64,000 nucleotides of DNA from JBCBSZ01 sp039818945 (GCA_039818945.1 JBCBSZ010000005.1:62001-126000), one strand, 5' to 3'. Shown: positions 32,696 through 41,515, counted from the first letter of the stretch. Notes: generated by a model not told the origin, from the sequence alone. Made by a program: numbers and translations.

Positions 32696-33916
32696 GTGCC
32701 AGCGGTCCTCGGTCTCCAGCGAGCCCCCGAACGAGGGGTGATCTCCGGCGTCGCCGTCGGCATCGCCGCGCGCACGGGCCTCGACCCGCTGATCGTGCGC
32801 CTGATCTTCGTGGTGCTCACGCTCTTCGGTGGGTCCGGCATCGTCATCTACGCCGGGCTGCACCTCCTCCTCCCCGATCGTGCCGGACGCGGGGCCGAGT
32901 CGTCGACGATCCGCTCGATCGTCCTCGCCGGCCTGGCGATCGGGGCCAGCGCAGCGATCCGGGCGCTGGGCCTCGTCCCGTTCTCGGGCGTCAGCATCCC
33001 GGTGGCCGTTGCGCTCATCGGCGGTGCGGTCCTCTGGCGCGAGGTCCGCGGTCCGCAGACCGAGGAGCGTCCGCCCGTCGCCGAGGTGATGCGGCGCCTC
33101 GTCGGCGACACGGGCGAGGCGATGAGCGACCGCCAGCGCCGGGTCCGCACCGTCCGCCTCGTCGTCGGCGTGTCCCTCGTCATCGTCGCGGCGGTCGCGT
33201 TCGTCGCCGTGAACGGGTCGATCGAGGACGTCGGCCCGGCGGTCGGTTCGATGGCGATCCTCATCATCGGCCTCGCCCTGCTGGCGGCGCCGTGGTTGTG
33301 GCGGCTCGCCAGCGACCTCAGCGCCGAGCGCACGGCGCGCATCCGCAGCGACGAGCGGGCCGAGATGGCGGCGCACCTCCACGACTCGGTGCTCCAGACG
33401 CTCACGCTGATCCAGCGGCACCCGGATCGGGCCGACGACGTCGCCCGCCTCGCCCGCCGTCAGGAGCGCGAGCTCCGGGCGTGGTTGCTCGACCCGGAAC
33501 GCCCGCTCCGGGGGCGGCTCTCCGACGTGCTCCGCCGGGCCGCCGACCAGGTCGAGGACGACCAGGGCGTCACGGTCGAGATGGTCAGCGTCGGCGACGT
33601 GCCGATCGACGAGTCGATGTCGATGCTCGCCGCGGCCGCCGCCGAGGCCATGCGCAACGCCGCCCGCCACGCCGGCGTCGACGAGATCTCGGTCTACGTC
33701 GAGGTCGACGCCGCCCACATCGAGGTCTTCGTGCGCGACCGCGGGATCGGCTTCGACCCCGACGCGGTCGACGACGACCGCCACGGGATCAGCGACTCGA
33801 TCATCGGTCGGATGCAACGCGTCGGTGGGAGCGCGACCATCCGGTCCACACCGGGCTCGGGCACGGAGGTCAGCCTCCGCGTCGCCGCGCCCGTCGTCGA
33901 GGAGGAGCAGCCATGA
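32696..33916 (+). CDS. PspC-domain sensor histidine kinase (LiaS-like)
   Basis: This 406-residue kinase has an N-terminal PspC domain (RGVISGVAVGIAARTGLDP and following TM), further TMs, a HisKA_3 box (MAAHLHDSVLQTLTLIQRH, His phospho-acceptor) and a HATPase with N-box AMRNAARHAG, G-boxes DRGIGF and GSGTEVSL. It would phosphorylate the coupled regulator. The GTG start at 32696 places PspC at the very N-terminus. Divergent from the PspC/LiaF-like protein, which probably restrains it. Confidence 0.88.
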   Translation: MPAVLGLQRAPERGVISGVAVGIAARTGLDPLIVRLIFVVLTLFGGSGIVIYAGLHLLLPDRAGRGAESSTIRSIVLAGLAIGASAAIRALGLVPFSGVSIPVAVALIGGAVLWREVRGPQTEERPPVAEVMRRLVGDTGEAMSDRQRRVRTVRLVVGVSLVIVAAVAFVAVNGSIEDVGPAVGSMAILIIGLALLAAPWLWRLASDLSAERTARIRSDERAEMAAHLHDSVLQTLTLIQRHPDRADDVARLARRQERELRAWLLDPERPLRGRLSDVLRRAADQVEDDQGVTVEMVSVGDVPIDESMSMLAAAAAEAMRNAARHAGVDEISVYVEVDAAHIEVFVRDRGIGFDPDAVDDDRHGISDSIIGRMQRVGGSATIRSTPGSGTEVSLRVAAPVVEEEQP

Positions 33917-34548
33917 GCGTCCGGGTTTTCGTGGTCGACGACCACGACCTGTTCCGCGCCGGGGTCAAGGCGGAGCTGGCCGAGCACGTCGAGATCGTGG
34001 GCGACGCCAGCGAGGTCGACGCGGCGATCGAGCTGATCGTCGAGCGAGCCCCCGAGGTCGTCCTGCTCGACGTGCACATGCCCGGGGGTGGCGGTCTGGC
34101 CGTCATCGAGGGCGTGAAGCCGAAGAACCCGGACGTCACGTTCCTGGCCTTGTCGGTGTCGGACGCCGCGGAGGACGTCATCTCGCTGATCCGCGCCGGC
34201 GCTCGCGGCTACGTCACGAAGCACATCAGCGGCCCCGAGCTCGCCGAGGCCATTGGCCGGATCGCGGCCGGCGACGCCGTGTTCTCGCCCCGCCTCGCCG
34301 GGTTCGTGCTCGACGCGTTCGCCGGTTCGCTGCCCTCGACGGGCGACGACGACCTCGACCAGCTCACCGGGCGCGAGCGCGAGGTGCTCCGGCTGATCGC
34401 CCGGGGCTACACCTACAAGGAGGCGGCCGCGGAGCTGACGATCTCGGTCCGCACGATCGAGACCCACGTGTCGTCGGTGCTCCACAAGCTGCAGCTGTCC
34501 AACCGGCGTGAGCTCACGCGGTGGGCCGAGGCGCGGCGCATCGTCTGA
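33913..34548 (+). CDS. NarL/LuxR-family response regulator
   Basis: This 211-residue regulator has a receiver domain (VVDDHDLFRAGV, phospho-Asp in VVLLDVHMP, Lys in YVTKHISG) and a C-terminal LuxR HTH (LTGREREVLRLIARGYTYKE, TISVRTIETHVSSVLHKL). It is coupled by ATGA to the PspC kinase gene, so it is the cognate partner of that kinase. Confidence 0.92.
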   Translation: MSVRVFVVDDHDLFRAGVKAELAEHVEIVGDASEVDAAIELIVERAPEVVLLDVHMPGGGGLAVIEGVKPKNPDVTFLALSVSDAAEDVISLIRAGARGYVTKHISGPELAEAIGRIAAGDAVFSPRLAGFVLDAFAGSLPSTGDDDLDQLTGREREVLRLIARGYTYKEAAAELTISVRTIETHVSSVLHKLQLSNRRELTRWAEARRIV

Positions 34549-34973
34549 TGCCCGGCGTGCGCCACATCTACCTGTCCGCCGAGGACCTCGACGCCATGCG
34601 CCGGTTCTACGGGTGGTTGCTGGCGCTGGAGGAGATCTACTACTCGGCCGAGGAGCAGCTGCTCGCCTTCGACTGCGACGGGCTGCAGTTCACCATCTAC
34701 GGGGCCGACGTCGAACCGACGGCCGCCGGGTGGGCGACGCAGCCGGGATGGAGCGGCGGCACCGAGACCACGGTCAGCTGGTCGGTCGAGCTGCCCGAGG
34801 ACGACTTCCGTGCCGCCGTGGACCGCCTGGTGAGCGCCGGCGTCGTCGCGCTGCACGACGAACCGCTGTGGGTCGGCTACTGGAGCTTCCCGGTGCGCGA
34901 CCCCATGGGCAACACCGTCGAGGTCACCTGGCCCGAGCCCTCCGACGCCGAGACCCGCATCTGGTCGGGCTGA
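34548..34973 (+). CDS. VOC (glyoxalase-fold) protein
   Basis: This 141-residue VOC protein begins VRHIYLSAEDLDAMRRFYGW and ends FPVRDPMGNTVEVTWPEP, keeping the C-terminal metal Glu. It shares one base with the regulator stop (TGATG), so it is the third gene of the kinase-regulator operon, although a link with envelope stress is not obvious. Substrate unknown. Confidence 0.82.
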   Translation: MPGVRHIYLSAEDLDAMRRFYGWLLALEEIYYSAEEQLLAFDCDGLQFTIYGADVEPTAAGWATQPGWSGGTETTVSWSVELPEDDFRAAVDRLVSAGVVALHDEPLWVGYWSFPVRDPMGNTVEVTWPEPSDAETRIWSG

Positions 34974-34996
34974 GCGTCGGTCCGGGCGGCGTCGAC

Positions 34997-35659
34997 TCAG
35001 CGGACCGCGACGCCGTGGATCGTGCTGTTGACGGGGACGAAGGCGGACCGACGCATCCGCCGGTGGTGGAGGTCGACGCGGCCGAACCCCGCGGTCTCGA
35101 TCGCTGCCGCGGTGTCGCGGCAGAGGTCGCAGCCCTCGTAGACCCACTTCCACGGGCGTCGAAGGGTGTGCTGGAGCCAGCGTCGCGGGCTCCACACCGG
35201 TGCGGCGACGTGCTCGACGAAGCGGAACCTTCCGCCACAGCGAAGGATGCGCCGGACCTCGGCCAGCGCCGCCTCCTGATCGTCGACGGTGCACAACACC
35301 AGCGAGCACAGGACCTCGTCGACGGAGGCGTCGGGGAGCGGGATCGTCGCAGCCGGCGCGGTGACCAGCTCGACGGTCACGTCGCGCTCGGCGGCTCGCC
35401 GACGGAGGTGGTCGTGCATCGCTCGGTTCGGTTCGACCGCGATGACGGTGGAGCCCGACGGGAGGTAGTCGAAGTTGGCGCCGACGCCGGGCCCGAGCTC
35501 GACGATGTCGCCGGCTTCGATGCCCGCGAAGGCGGCTGCCTTCGAGGCACGGGTCACGTGGTTGATGTAGCGGTCGAACCGGGTGAAGAACCAGGCGTTC
35601 AGTCGGCCCCGTCGGCCGTGGTCGAAGCCGGCATCGTGTTCGGTGGCCGGTGCGCACAT
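34997..35659 (-). CDS. Class I SAM-dependent methyltransferase (METTL7/PmtA-like)
   Basis: This 220-residue methyltransferase has motif I VELGPGVGANFDYLP, VIAVEPN, LPDASVDEVLCSLVLCTVDD and RFRFVEHVAAP, the arrangement in phosphatidylethanolamine N-methyltransferase-like and METTL7-like proteins. It may act on lipids or small molecules. The ATG at 35659 has GAGGAG upstream; a longer frame runs back to 35839 but would overlap the divergent gene. Confidence 0.85.
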   Translation of the reverse strand: MCAPATEHDAGFDHGRRGRLNAWFFTRFDRYINHVTRASKAAAFAGIEAGDIVELGPGVGANFDYLPSGSTVIAVEPNRAMHDHLRRRAAERDVTVELVTAPAATIPLPDASVDEVLCSLVLCTVDDQEAALAEVRRILRCGGRFRFVEHVAAPVWSPRRWLQHTLRRPWKWVYEGCDLCRDTAAAIETAGFGRVDLHHRRMRRSAFVPVNSTIHGVAVR

Positions 35660-35756
35660 CGCATGCTCCTCGTCGTCGATGTGCTCGCATCGTCCGAGGA
35701 CGCCCTCGCGCCGGCCTTGCGCCTCGCTGTCGTGAACCGACTCCGGGGACGGGCCG

Positions 35757-35762
35757 TAGAGT
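35757..35762 (+). promoter_or_regulatory. Putative -10 (TAGAGT), leaderless BTAD-hydrolase gene
   Basis: TAGAGT ends 6 bases before the GTG at 35769. Confidence 0.4.
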
Positions 35763-35768
35763 CCGGTC

Positions 35769-37346
35769 GTGGGCCCACCACCTCCGATCCGGGTGCTCGG
35801 CGCCATCGAGGTCGCCGGCCGCGACGGCGGGCGGGCCATCGGCTCGCGTCAGCACGTGCTCGTGGCGGTGCTCGCCGCCAACGCCGGGTCTGTTGTGCCC
35901 GCCGACGTCATCGCCGAGGCCATCTGGGGCGACGATCTCCCCGCCGATCGGTCGGGTGCGCTGCACACCCTCGTGTCCCGGCTCCGACCCCGGTTGCCCG
36001 AGGGTGCGCTCCAGACGAGAGCGCCCGGCTACCTGCTCGCTGACGACGCCGACGTGCTGGACGTAGTTCGGTTCGAGGAGCTCCTCCGGTCCGCGCCGAT
36101 CCTTCCGGCGGAGGGCGCGCTGCCCCTGCTCGAGGAGGCGACGGCGCTGTGGCGGGGCCCGGCGTTCGGGTCGGCCGCCGATCGGACGGCTGTGCATCAT
36201 CGGGCGATCGAGCTCGACGAGCTGCGGGTGGTCGCCCGAGAGCGCAGAGCGGAGGCGCTCCTCGATCTCGGACAGGCCGCCGAGGCGGTGGTCGCACTCG
36301 AGGCGCTGCTCGCCGAGCACCCCTTGCGCGAGCACAGCGTCGGGTTGGCCATGGAGGCGCTCGCTCGGGCGGGCCGGCGGAGCGAATCGCTCCGGAGGTA
36401 CTCGACGTACCGGGAGCAGCTCGCCCACGAGACCGGTCTCGAGCCGACGGCCGAGCTCCGACGCACCGAGCAGGCGGTGCTGAGTGGCGAGATCGGCACC
36501 GTCGCGCCGGCCCCGACCGAACCGTCGGGCGCGCCCCTGCGGCTCCGGGTCCAGACCGTCGAGCGTCGCCCGGGGGAGCTCGTCGCCTCCGCCGCGTTCG
36601 GCTCCGGCCCGCCGCTGCTGTTCCTGCCCGGATGGATCTCGTCCCTCGACGCCATCGGCGACCGTAGCGACCCCAGAGCGGCGCTGGTCGCTCGGTTGGC
36701 CGAGGACTTCACGGTGACGATGTACGACCGCTACGGGACGGGGCTCTCGTCGGCCGCCGACGTCGACGTCTCGCTCGATGCCAGCGTCGACGAGGTCCGT
36801 GCCCTGCTCGGCGTCGTCGGAGACGACGTCACGTTGTTCGCGTCGAGCTGCGCCGGCCCCTCCGCCCTGATCGCCGCAGCCGGAACACCCGCCGTGGGTC
36901 GCCTCGTGCTCATGTGCACCTACGCGTGCGGACCGCAGCTGTTCACGAACGCGGCCGTTCGCGAGAGCCTCGTGGACCTCGTCGAGCGATCGTGGGGCAT
37001 GGGATCACGGGTGATCGCCGACCTCATCGTGCCCGGCATCGACGCCGTGACCCTCTCGGTCTTCGCACGCTTCCAGCGGCGCGCCGCCCGGCCCGAGGTG
37101 GCGGCGGGCTACCTCCGGCAGCTGTACGAGGCCGATGCGTCGGGCGTCCTCGCAGACGTCCGACAGCCGAGCCTCGTGCTCCACTACCGAGACGATCCGG
37201 CCATCCCCTCCGCCGGATCGCACCAGCTGGCCGTCGGGCTGCCCGACGCCGAGCTCGTCACGCTCGAGGGGCCGTACCACACCCCGCCCGGCGGCGACGT
37301 CGAACGCATCGCCCACCGGATCGCCGCGTTCGCTGCGACGCCGTGA
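35769..37346 (+). CDS. SARP-like regulator (winged helix + BTAD) fused to alpha/beta hydrolase
   Basis: This 525-residue fusion has an OmpR-type winged helix (~7-95, with GALHTLVSRLRPRL), a BTAD TPR region (~100-245, with HPLREHSVGLAMEALARAGR) and an alpha/beta hydrolase (~280-525). The nucleophile elbow reads FASSCAGPSAL (Ser360, with small residues on both sides), then an acid in YRDDPAIP and His in GPYHTPP. SARP proteins activate secondary-metabolite genes; the hydrolase may sense or degrade a small ligand. Start GTG, leaderless. Confidence 0.85.
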   Translation: MGPPPPIRVLGAIEVAGRDGGRAIGSRQHVLVAVLAANAGSVVPADVIAEAIWGDDLPADRSGALHTLVSRLRPRLPEGALQTRAPGYLLADDADVLDVVRFEELLRSAPILPAEGALPLLEEATALWRGPAFGSAADRTAVHHRAIELDELRVVARERRAEALLDLGQAAEAVVALEALLAEHPLREHSVGLAMEALARAGRRSESLRRYSTYREQLAHETGLEPTAELRRTEQAVLSGEIGTVAPAPTEPSGAPLRLRVQTVERRPGELVASAAFGSGPPLLFLPGWISSLDAIGDRSDPRAALVARLAEDFTVTMYDRYGTGLSSAADVDVSLDASVDEVRALLGVVGDDVTLFASSCAGPSALIAAAGTPAVGRLVLMCTYACGPQLFTNAAVRESLVDLVERSWGMGSRVIADLIVPGIDAVTLSVFARFQRRAARPEVAAGYLRQLYEADASGVLADVRQPSLVLHYRDDPAIPSAGSHQLAVGLPDAELVTLEGPYHTPPGGDVERIAHRIAAFAATP

Positions 37347-37384
37347 TCGGCTCCGGACCGGCCGGCCGGGCCCTCGCGGGCGCG

Positions 37385-39337
37385 TCAGACCCCGGCGCGC
37401 CTCGCCTCGTCGACCAGCTCGACCACGTCGCTCATGATGCCGGCGAGGGCGAAGTCCTTCGGGGTGTAGACCCGGGCGACGCCGGCCTCCATGAGCCCGG
37501 GTTGATCGTCCTCGGGGATGATGCCGCCCACGACCACCGGGGCGTCGACCCCGGCCGCACGCAGCTCCTCCACGAGTCGGGGGACGAGCACGAGGTGGCT
37601 GCCCGAGAGGATCGACAGTCCGATGACGTCGGGGTCCTCCTCGATGCCGGCGGTGACGATCTGGTCGACGGTCAGACGGATGCCCTCGTAAATGACCTCC
37701 ATGCCGGCGTCGCGGGCGGCGACCGCGATCTGCTCGGCGCCGTTGGAGTGCCCGTCGAGGCCGGGCTTGGCGACGAGGAACCGGGGCGGCCCGCCGGGCA
37801 GCGCCTTGGCCCGCTCGGCCACCTCGGCCAGCGCCTCCGACCCACCGGTCGCGCCGGCGACCCCCGTCGGCGCCCGGTACTCGCCGAACACCTCGCGCAG
37901 CAGGCCGGCCCACTCGCCGGTCGTGCCACCGGCGTGGGCGAACGCGATCGTGGCCGGCATGACGTTGTTGCCGCCCTCGGCGGCACGGCGCAGGCCATCG
38001 GCGGCGGCCTGCCAGGCCGCGGCGTCGCGCTCGGCCCGCCACCGCTCGACGTCGGCGATCATCTCGGCCTCGACCGCCTGGTCGACCTTGAGGATCGCAT
38101 CGTCGCCGCCCAGCGGGCTCTCCGCCGTCTCGGTGAAGTCGTTCACGCCGACGACGGTCTGCTCGCCGGCCTCGATGCGCCGCACCCGCTCGGTGTGCGA
38201 GGCGACGAGGCGGCGCTTCAGCTCGTCGATGGCGGTGAAGGCGCCGCCCAGCTCCAGGACCTCGTCGAGCTCGGCCTGGGAGGCCTCCACCAGCTCGGCG
38301 GTCTTCGCCTCGACCACGTGCGACCCGTCGAAGAGGTCGCCGTACTCGAGCAGGTCCGACTCGAACGCGAGCACCTGCTGCATGCGCAGCGACCACTGCT
38401 GGTCCCAGGGACGGGGCAGGCCCATCGCCTCGTTCCAGGCCGGGAGCTGGATCGACCGGGCCCGCGCCTTCTTCGACAGCGTGACGGCGAGCATCTCCAG
38501 CACGATCCGCTGGACGTTGTTCTCGGGCTGCGCCTCGGTCAGCCCCAGCGAGTTCACCTGCACGCCGTAGCGCATGCGCCGCAGCTTGGGGTCCTCGACC
38601 CCGTACCGCTCGAGCGTGATCCGGTCCCAGAGCTCGGTGAAGGCCCGCATCTTGCAGGTCTCCTCCACGAACCGGATGCCGGCGTTGACGAAGAACGAGA
38701 TCGACCCCACCACGGCGGGGAACCGGTCGGCCGGGACCTGACCCGACTCGCGGACGGCGTCCAGCACGTCGATGGCCGTCGCGAGCGCGTAGGCGATCTC
38801 CTGCACCGGCGTCGCGCCCGCCTCCTGCAGGTGGTACGAGCAGACGTTCATCGGGTTCCACTTCGGGATCCGCTCGTTGCAGAACGCCACCATGTCGACG
38901 ATCAGCCGCCGGCTCGGCTCGGGCGGGAAGATGTACGTGCCCCGCGACAGGTACTCCTTCACGATGTCGTTCTGGGTGGTGCCCCGCAGCTCGGACAGCG
39001 GCACGCCCGTGCGTTCGGCGTGGGCGCTGTAGAGGCCGAGCAGCCACGCGGCGGTGGCGTTGATCGTCATCGACGTGTTCATCCCGCCCAGGGGGATCTC
39101 GTCGAGCAGCGTCGCCATGTGGTCGCGATGGACCACCGGCACGCCGACCTTGCCCACCTCACCCGCGGCGAGCGGGTGGTCCGGGTCGTACCCGGTCTGC
39201 GTGGGGAGGTCGAAGGCGATCGAGAGACCGGTCTGCCCCTTGGCGAGGTTGGTCCGGTACAGCTCGTTGGAGGCCTTGGCGGTGGAGTGACCGGAGTAGG
39301 TCCGCATCATCCACGGTCGATCCTTCGGCGCGCTCAT
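37385..39337 (-). CDS. ecm: Ethylmalonyl-CoA mutase (MeaA-like, B12-dependent)
   Basis: This 650-residue protein combines an acyl-CoA mutase catalytic domain (~1-500) and a C-terminal cobalamin-binding domain (~515-645, with DGHSNGAEQIA carrying the B12-ligating DxHxxG and a GLSILSGSHLVLVP loop). It matches Streptomyces MeaA almost block for block (KDRPWMMRTYSGHSTAKASN, GTTQNDIVKEYLSRGTYIFP, SYHLQEAGATPVQEI). It converts ethylmalonyl-CoA to methylsuccinyl-CoA in the ethylmalonyl-CoA pathway of acetate assimilation. Generic methylmalonyl-CoA mutase is the alternative. A GAGAAT hexamer 7 bases upstream fits a leaderless start. Confidence 0.82.
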   Translation of the reverse strand: MSAPKDRPWMMRTYSGHSTAKASNELYRTNLAKGQTGLSIAFDLPTQTGYDPDHPLAAGEVGKVGVPVVHRDHMATLLDEIPLGGMNTSMTINATAAWLLGLYSAHAERTGVPLSELRGTTQNDIVKEYLSRGTYIFPPEPSRRLIVDMVAFCNERIPKWNPMNVCSYHLQEAGATPVQEIAYALATAIDVLDAVRESGQVPADRFPAVVGSISFFVNAGIRFVEETCKMRAFTELWDRITLERYGVEDPKLRRMRYGVQVNSLGLTEAQPENNVQRIVLEMLAVTLSKKARARSIQLPAWNEAMGLPRPWDQQWSLRMQQVLAFESDLLEYGDLFDGSHVVEAKTAELVEASQAELDEVLELGGAFTAIDELKRRLVASHTERVRRIEAGEQTVVGVNDFTETAESPLGGDDAILKVDQAVEAEMIADVERWRAERDAAAWQAAADGLRRAAEGGNNVMPATIAFAHAGGTTGEWAGLLREVFGEYRAPTGVAGATGGSEALAEVAERAKALPGGPPRFLVAKPGLDGHSNGAEQIAVAARDAGMEVIYEGIRLTVDQIVTAGIEEDPDVIGLSILSGSHLVLVPRLVEELRAAGVDAPVVVGGIIPEDDQPGLMEAGVARVYTPKDFALAGIMSDVVELVDEARRAGV

Positions 39338-39344
39338 GGGCCCA

Positions 39345-39359
39345 ATTCTCGTCCATGAT
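39345..39359. promoter_or_regulatory. Back-to-back -10 elements of divergent mutase and galE genes
   Basis: The minus-strand GAGAAT (39345-39350, 7 bases before the mutase ATG) and plus-strand CATGAT (39354-39359, 6 bases before the galE GTG) are 3 bases apart. Two polymerases could not occupy them together. Confidence 0.4.
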
Positions 39360-39365
39360 GGGGTC

Positions 39366-40391
39366 GTGACGAAAAAGGTGATGGTGACGGGCGGCGCCGG
39401 CTACATCGGGAGCCACGTCTGCGTCGAGCTGCTCGACCGTGGCGACGAGGTCGTGATCGTCGACAACCTGGTCAACTCCTCGCCTCGGGCCGTCGACGCC
39501 GTCGCCGCGGTCACCGGTCGGATCCCGGCCTTCTTCGAGCTCGACCTGCGCGATCGGGTCGGCCTGGCCAAGGTGTTCGCCGAGCACGCGGTCGACGTCG
39601 TGGTCCACTGCGCCGGGCTCAAGGCCGTCGGCGAATCGGTCCGCGAGCCGCTCGCCTACTGGGACTGCAACGTCGGCGGCACGATCACGCTGCTGGAGGT
39701 CATGGCCGAGGCGGGCGTCCACGATCTCGTCTTCTCGTCGTCGGCGACGGTGTACGCCGAGGACGCGCCGCGACCGCTCGACGAGCGCGCGCCGCTCGGC
39801 CCGACCAACCCGTACGGCCAGACGAAGTTCGTCATCGAGCGCCTGCTCGGCGACGTCGCACCGGCCGGCGACTGGCGGTTCATCTCGCTGCGGTACTTCA
39901 ACCCCGTCGGCGCCCATCCCTCCGGGGAGCTCGGCGAGGATCCTCGTGGCGAGCCCAACAACCTGATGCCGCGGCTCCTGCACTTCGCCGGCGACGACGC
40001 CCCGGCCATCACGGTCTACGGCGACGACTGGCCCACCGACGACGGCACCGGTGTGCGCGACTACCTCCACGTCGTGGACCTCGCCGTCGGTCACCTCGCC
40101 GCCATCGACGCCGTCCCCGGTCTGCCCGGCCACACCGCCGTGAACCTCGGCACCGGGCGGGGCGTGTCGGTGCTGGAGCTCGTCGAGGCCGTCGAGCGGG
40201 CAAGCGGGGTGAGCTTCGAGCGGCAGGTGGTCGACCGCCGCCCCGGCGATGTCGCCACCTCGTTCGCGTCGGTCGATCGCGCGGTCGAGCTGCTGGGGTG
40301 GCGGGCCGAGCGCGGGATCGACGAGATGGCCGCCGACTCCTGGCGGTGGTTCGAGCAGCACCCCGCAGGCTTCGACGGCACCGGTTCGTGA
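39366..40391 (+). CDS. galE: UDP-glucose 4-epimerase
   Basis: This 341-residue extended SDR has MVTGGAGYIGSHVCVELLDR for NAD, SSSATVYAE (Ser), NPYGQTKFVIE (YxxxK), RYFNPVGAHPSGELGEDPRG and DGTGVRDYLHVVDLAVGH, all GalE hallmarks. It interconverts UDP-glucose and UDP-galactose for envelope glycans. The GTG at 39366 is fixed by the short 28-base divergent interval. Its stop overlaps the CoA-transferase start by GTGA. Confidence 0.9.
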   Translation: MTKKVMVTGGAGYIGSHVCVELLDRGDEVVIVDNLVNSSPRAVDAVAAVTGRIPAFFELDLRDRVGLAKVFAEHAVDVVVHCAGLKAVGESVREPLAYWDCNVGGTITLLEVMAEAGVHDLVFSSSATVYAEDAPRPLDERAPLGPTNPYGQTKFVIERLLGDVAPAGDWRFISLRYFNPVGAHPSGELGEDPRGEPNNLMPRLLHFAGDDAPAITVYGDDWPTDDGTGVRDYLHVVDLAVGHLAAIDAVPGLPGHTAVNLGTGRGVSVLELVEAVERASGVSFERQVVDRRPGDVATSFASVDRAVELLGWRAERGIDEMAADSWRWFEQHPAGFDGTGS

Positions 40392-41515
40392 CGAGCCGCC
40401 GGGGGCCGCTCGTCGACCTGCGGGTCATCGATCTCTCGACGGTGGTCGCCGCGCCCCAGGCCTGCCGCTACCTCGCCGACCTCGGCGCCGACGTGATCAA
40501 GGTCGAACGAGCCGACGGCGACACGACCCGCCGCATGGGCTGGCGCGACCCGGCCGACGACGTGACGCTGATGTGGAAGCTCACCAACCGGGGCAAGCGC
40601 AGCATCGTGCTCGACCTGCGGTCGGCGACCGATCGCGACGTGCTGCTCGACCTCGTCGAGGGTGCCGACGTGCTCGTCGAGAACCTCCGGCCCGGCAAGC
40701 TCGAGGCGCTCGGGCTCGGGCCCGACGTCCTCCACGCCCGCAACGATCGCCTCGTCGTCACCCGCGTCAGCGGCTTCGGGCAGACCGGTCCGTACGCGCA
40801 GCGACCCGGGTTCGCCACGCTCGCCGAGGCGATGAGCGGCTACGCCGACGCCACCGGCGAGCCCGGCGGCGGACCGCACCTGCCGCCGATCGCACTCGGC
40901 GACGAGATCACGGCGATGGTCGCCGCGTTCGCCACCATGGCCGCCGTGCACGCAGGTGTCGGGCAGGTCGTCGACGTCGACCTCCTCACCTCGATGGTCT
41001 CGGTGATGGGGCCGGCGGTCTCGGCCTGGTTCACCGAGGGCTACGAGCAGCCTCGGCTGGGTTCCGGCATCCCGTACTCGGTGCCCCGCGGCACCTACCG
41101 GTGCGCCGATGGGCGCTGGGTCGCCGTGTCGGCGTCGTCCGACGACGTGGCGGCCAGGGTCATGGCGTTGCTCGGCCGCGGCGACGACCCGAGGTTCACC
41201 TCCTTCGCCGGTCGCGTCGAACACCGCGACGAGCTGGACGACCTCCTGGCCGGATGGATGGCCGAGCGCTCGTCGGCGGAGGTGTTGGCCGCCTTCGACG
41301 AGGCCCAGGCCGCGGTCGCCCACGTCTACGGCGTGCGCGACCTCGCCGCCGACCCGCACGTCGCCGCCCGCGAGATGCTCCCCGTGGTCGACGGCGTCCC
41401 GGCGCAAGGGCTCCTCGCCCGGTTCTCCCGGACCCCGGGGCGGCCCGGCGATCGGGCGCCGGCGCTCGACGAGCACGGCGACGACGTTCGGCGGGAGGGT
41501 TGGGGTCGTGGCTGA
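40388..41515 (+). CDS. CaiB/BaiF family CoA-transferase
   Basis: This 375-residue class III CoA-transferase begins LRVIDLSTVVAAPQACRYLADLGADVIKVE (in two family blocks), then NRGKRSIVLDLRS, LVENLRPGKLEALGLG and ALGDEITAMVAAFATMAAV; the Asp of that GDE segment aligns with the catalytic region. It moves CoA between carboxylic acids. Coupling to galE is unexpected and may reflect only packing. It overlaps the pirin gene by 8 bases. Confidence 0.87.
   Translation: MTSRRGPLVDLRVIDLSTVVAAPQACRYLADLGADVIKVERADGDTTRRMGWRDPADDVTLMWKLTNRGKRSIVLDLRSATDRDVLLDLVEGADVLVENLRPGKLEALGLGPDVLHARNDRLVVTRVSGFGQTGPYAQRPGFATLAEAMSGYADATGEPGGGPHLPPIALGDEITAMVAAFATMAAVHAGVGQVVDVDLLTSMVSVMGPAVSAWFTEGYEQPRLGSGIPYSVPRGTYRCADGRWVAVSASSDDVAARVMALLGRGDDPRFTSFAGRVEHRDELDDLLAGWMAERSSAEVLAAFDEAQAAVAHVYGVRDLAADPHVAAREMLPVVDGVPAQGLLARFSRTPGRPGDRAPALDEHGDDVRREGWGRG

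Noticed and set aside
29834..33916. 1360-residue plus-strand open frame
   Set aside because: Only its last ~406 residues are the PspC kinase; the rest is antisense to the zinc-ribbon and PspC genes with Arg/Gly-rich composition caused by high GC. The kinase start is placed at 32696.
35769..37346. Loss of the hydrolase nucleophile in the BTAD fusion (Cys in SSCAG)
   Set aside because: Alignment of FASSCAGP with the G-x-S-x-G elbow places Ser360, not the Cys, at the nucleophile position, so the site appears intact.
37385..39337. Methylmalonyl-CoA mutase large subunit
   Set aside because: The block-by-block match to MeaA, the single-chain layout with its own B12 domain and the absence of a small subunit favour ethylmalonyl-CoA mutase.
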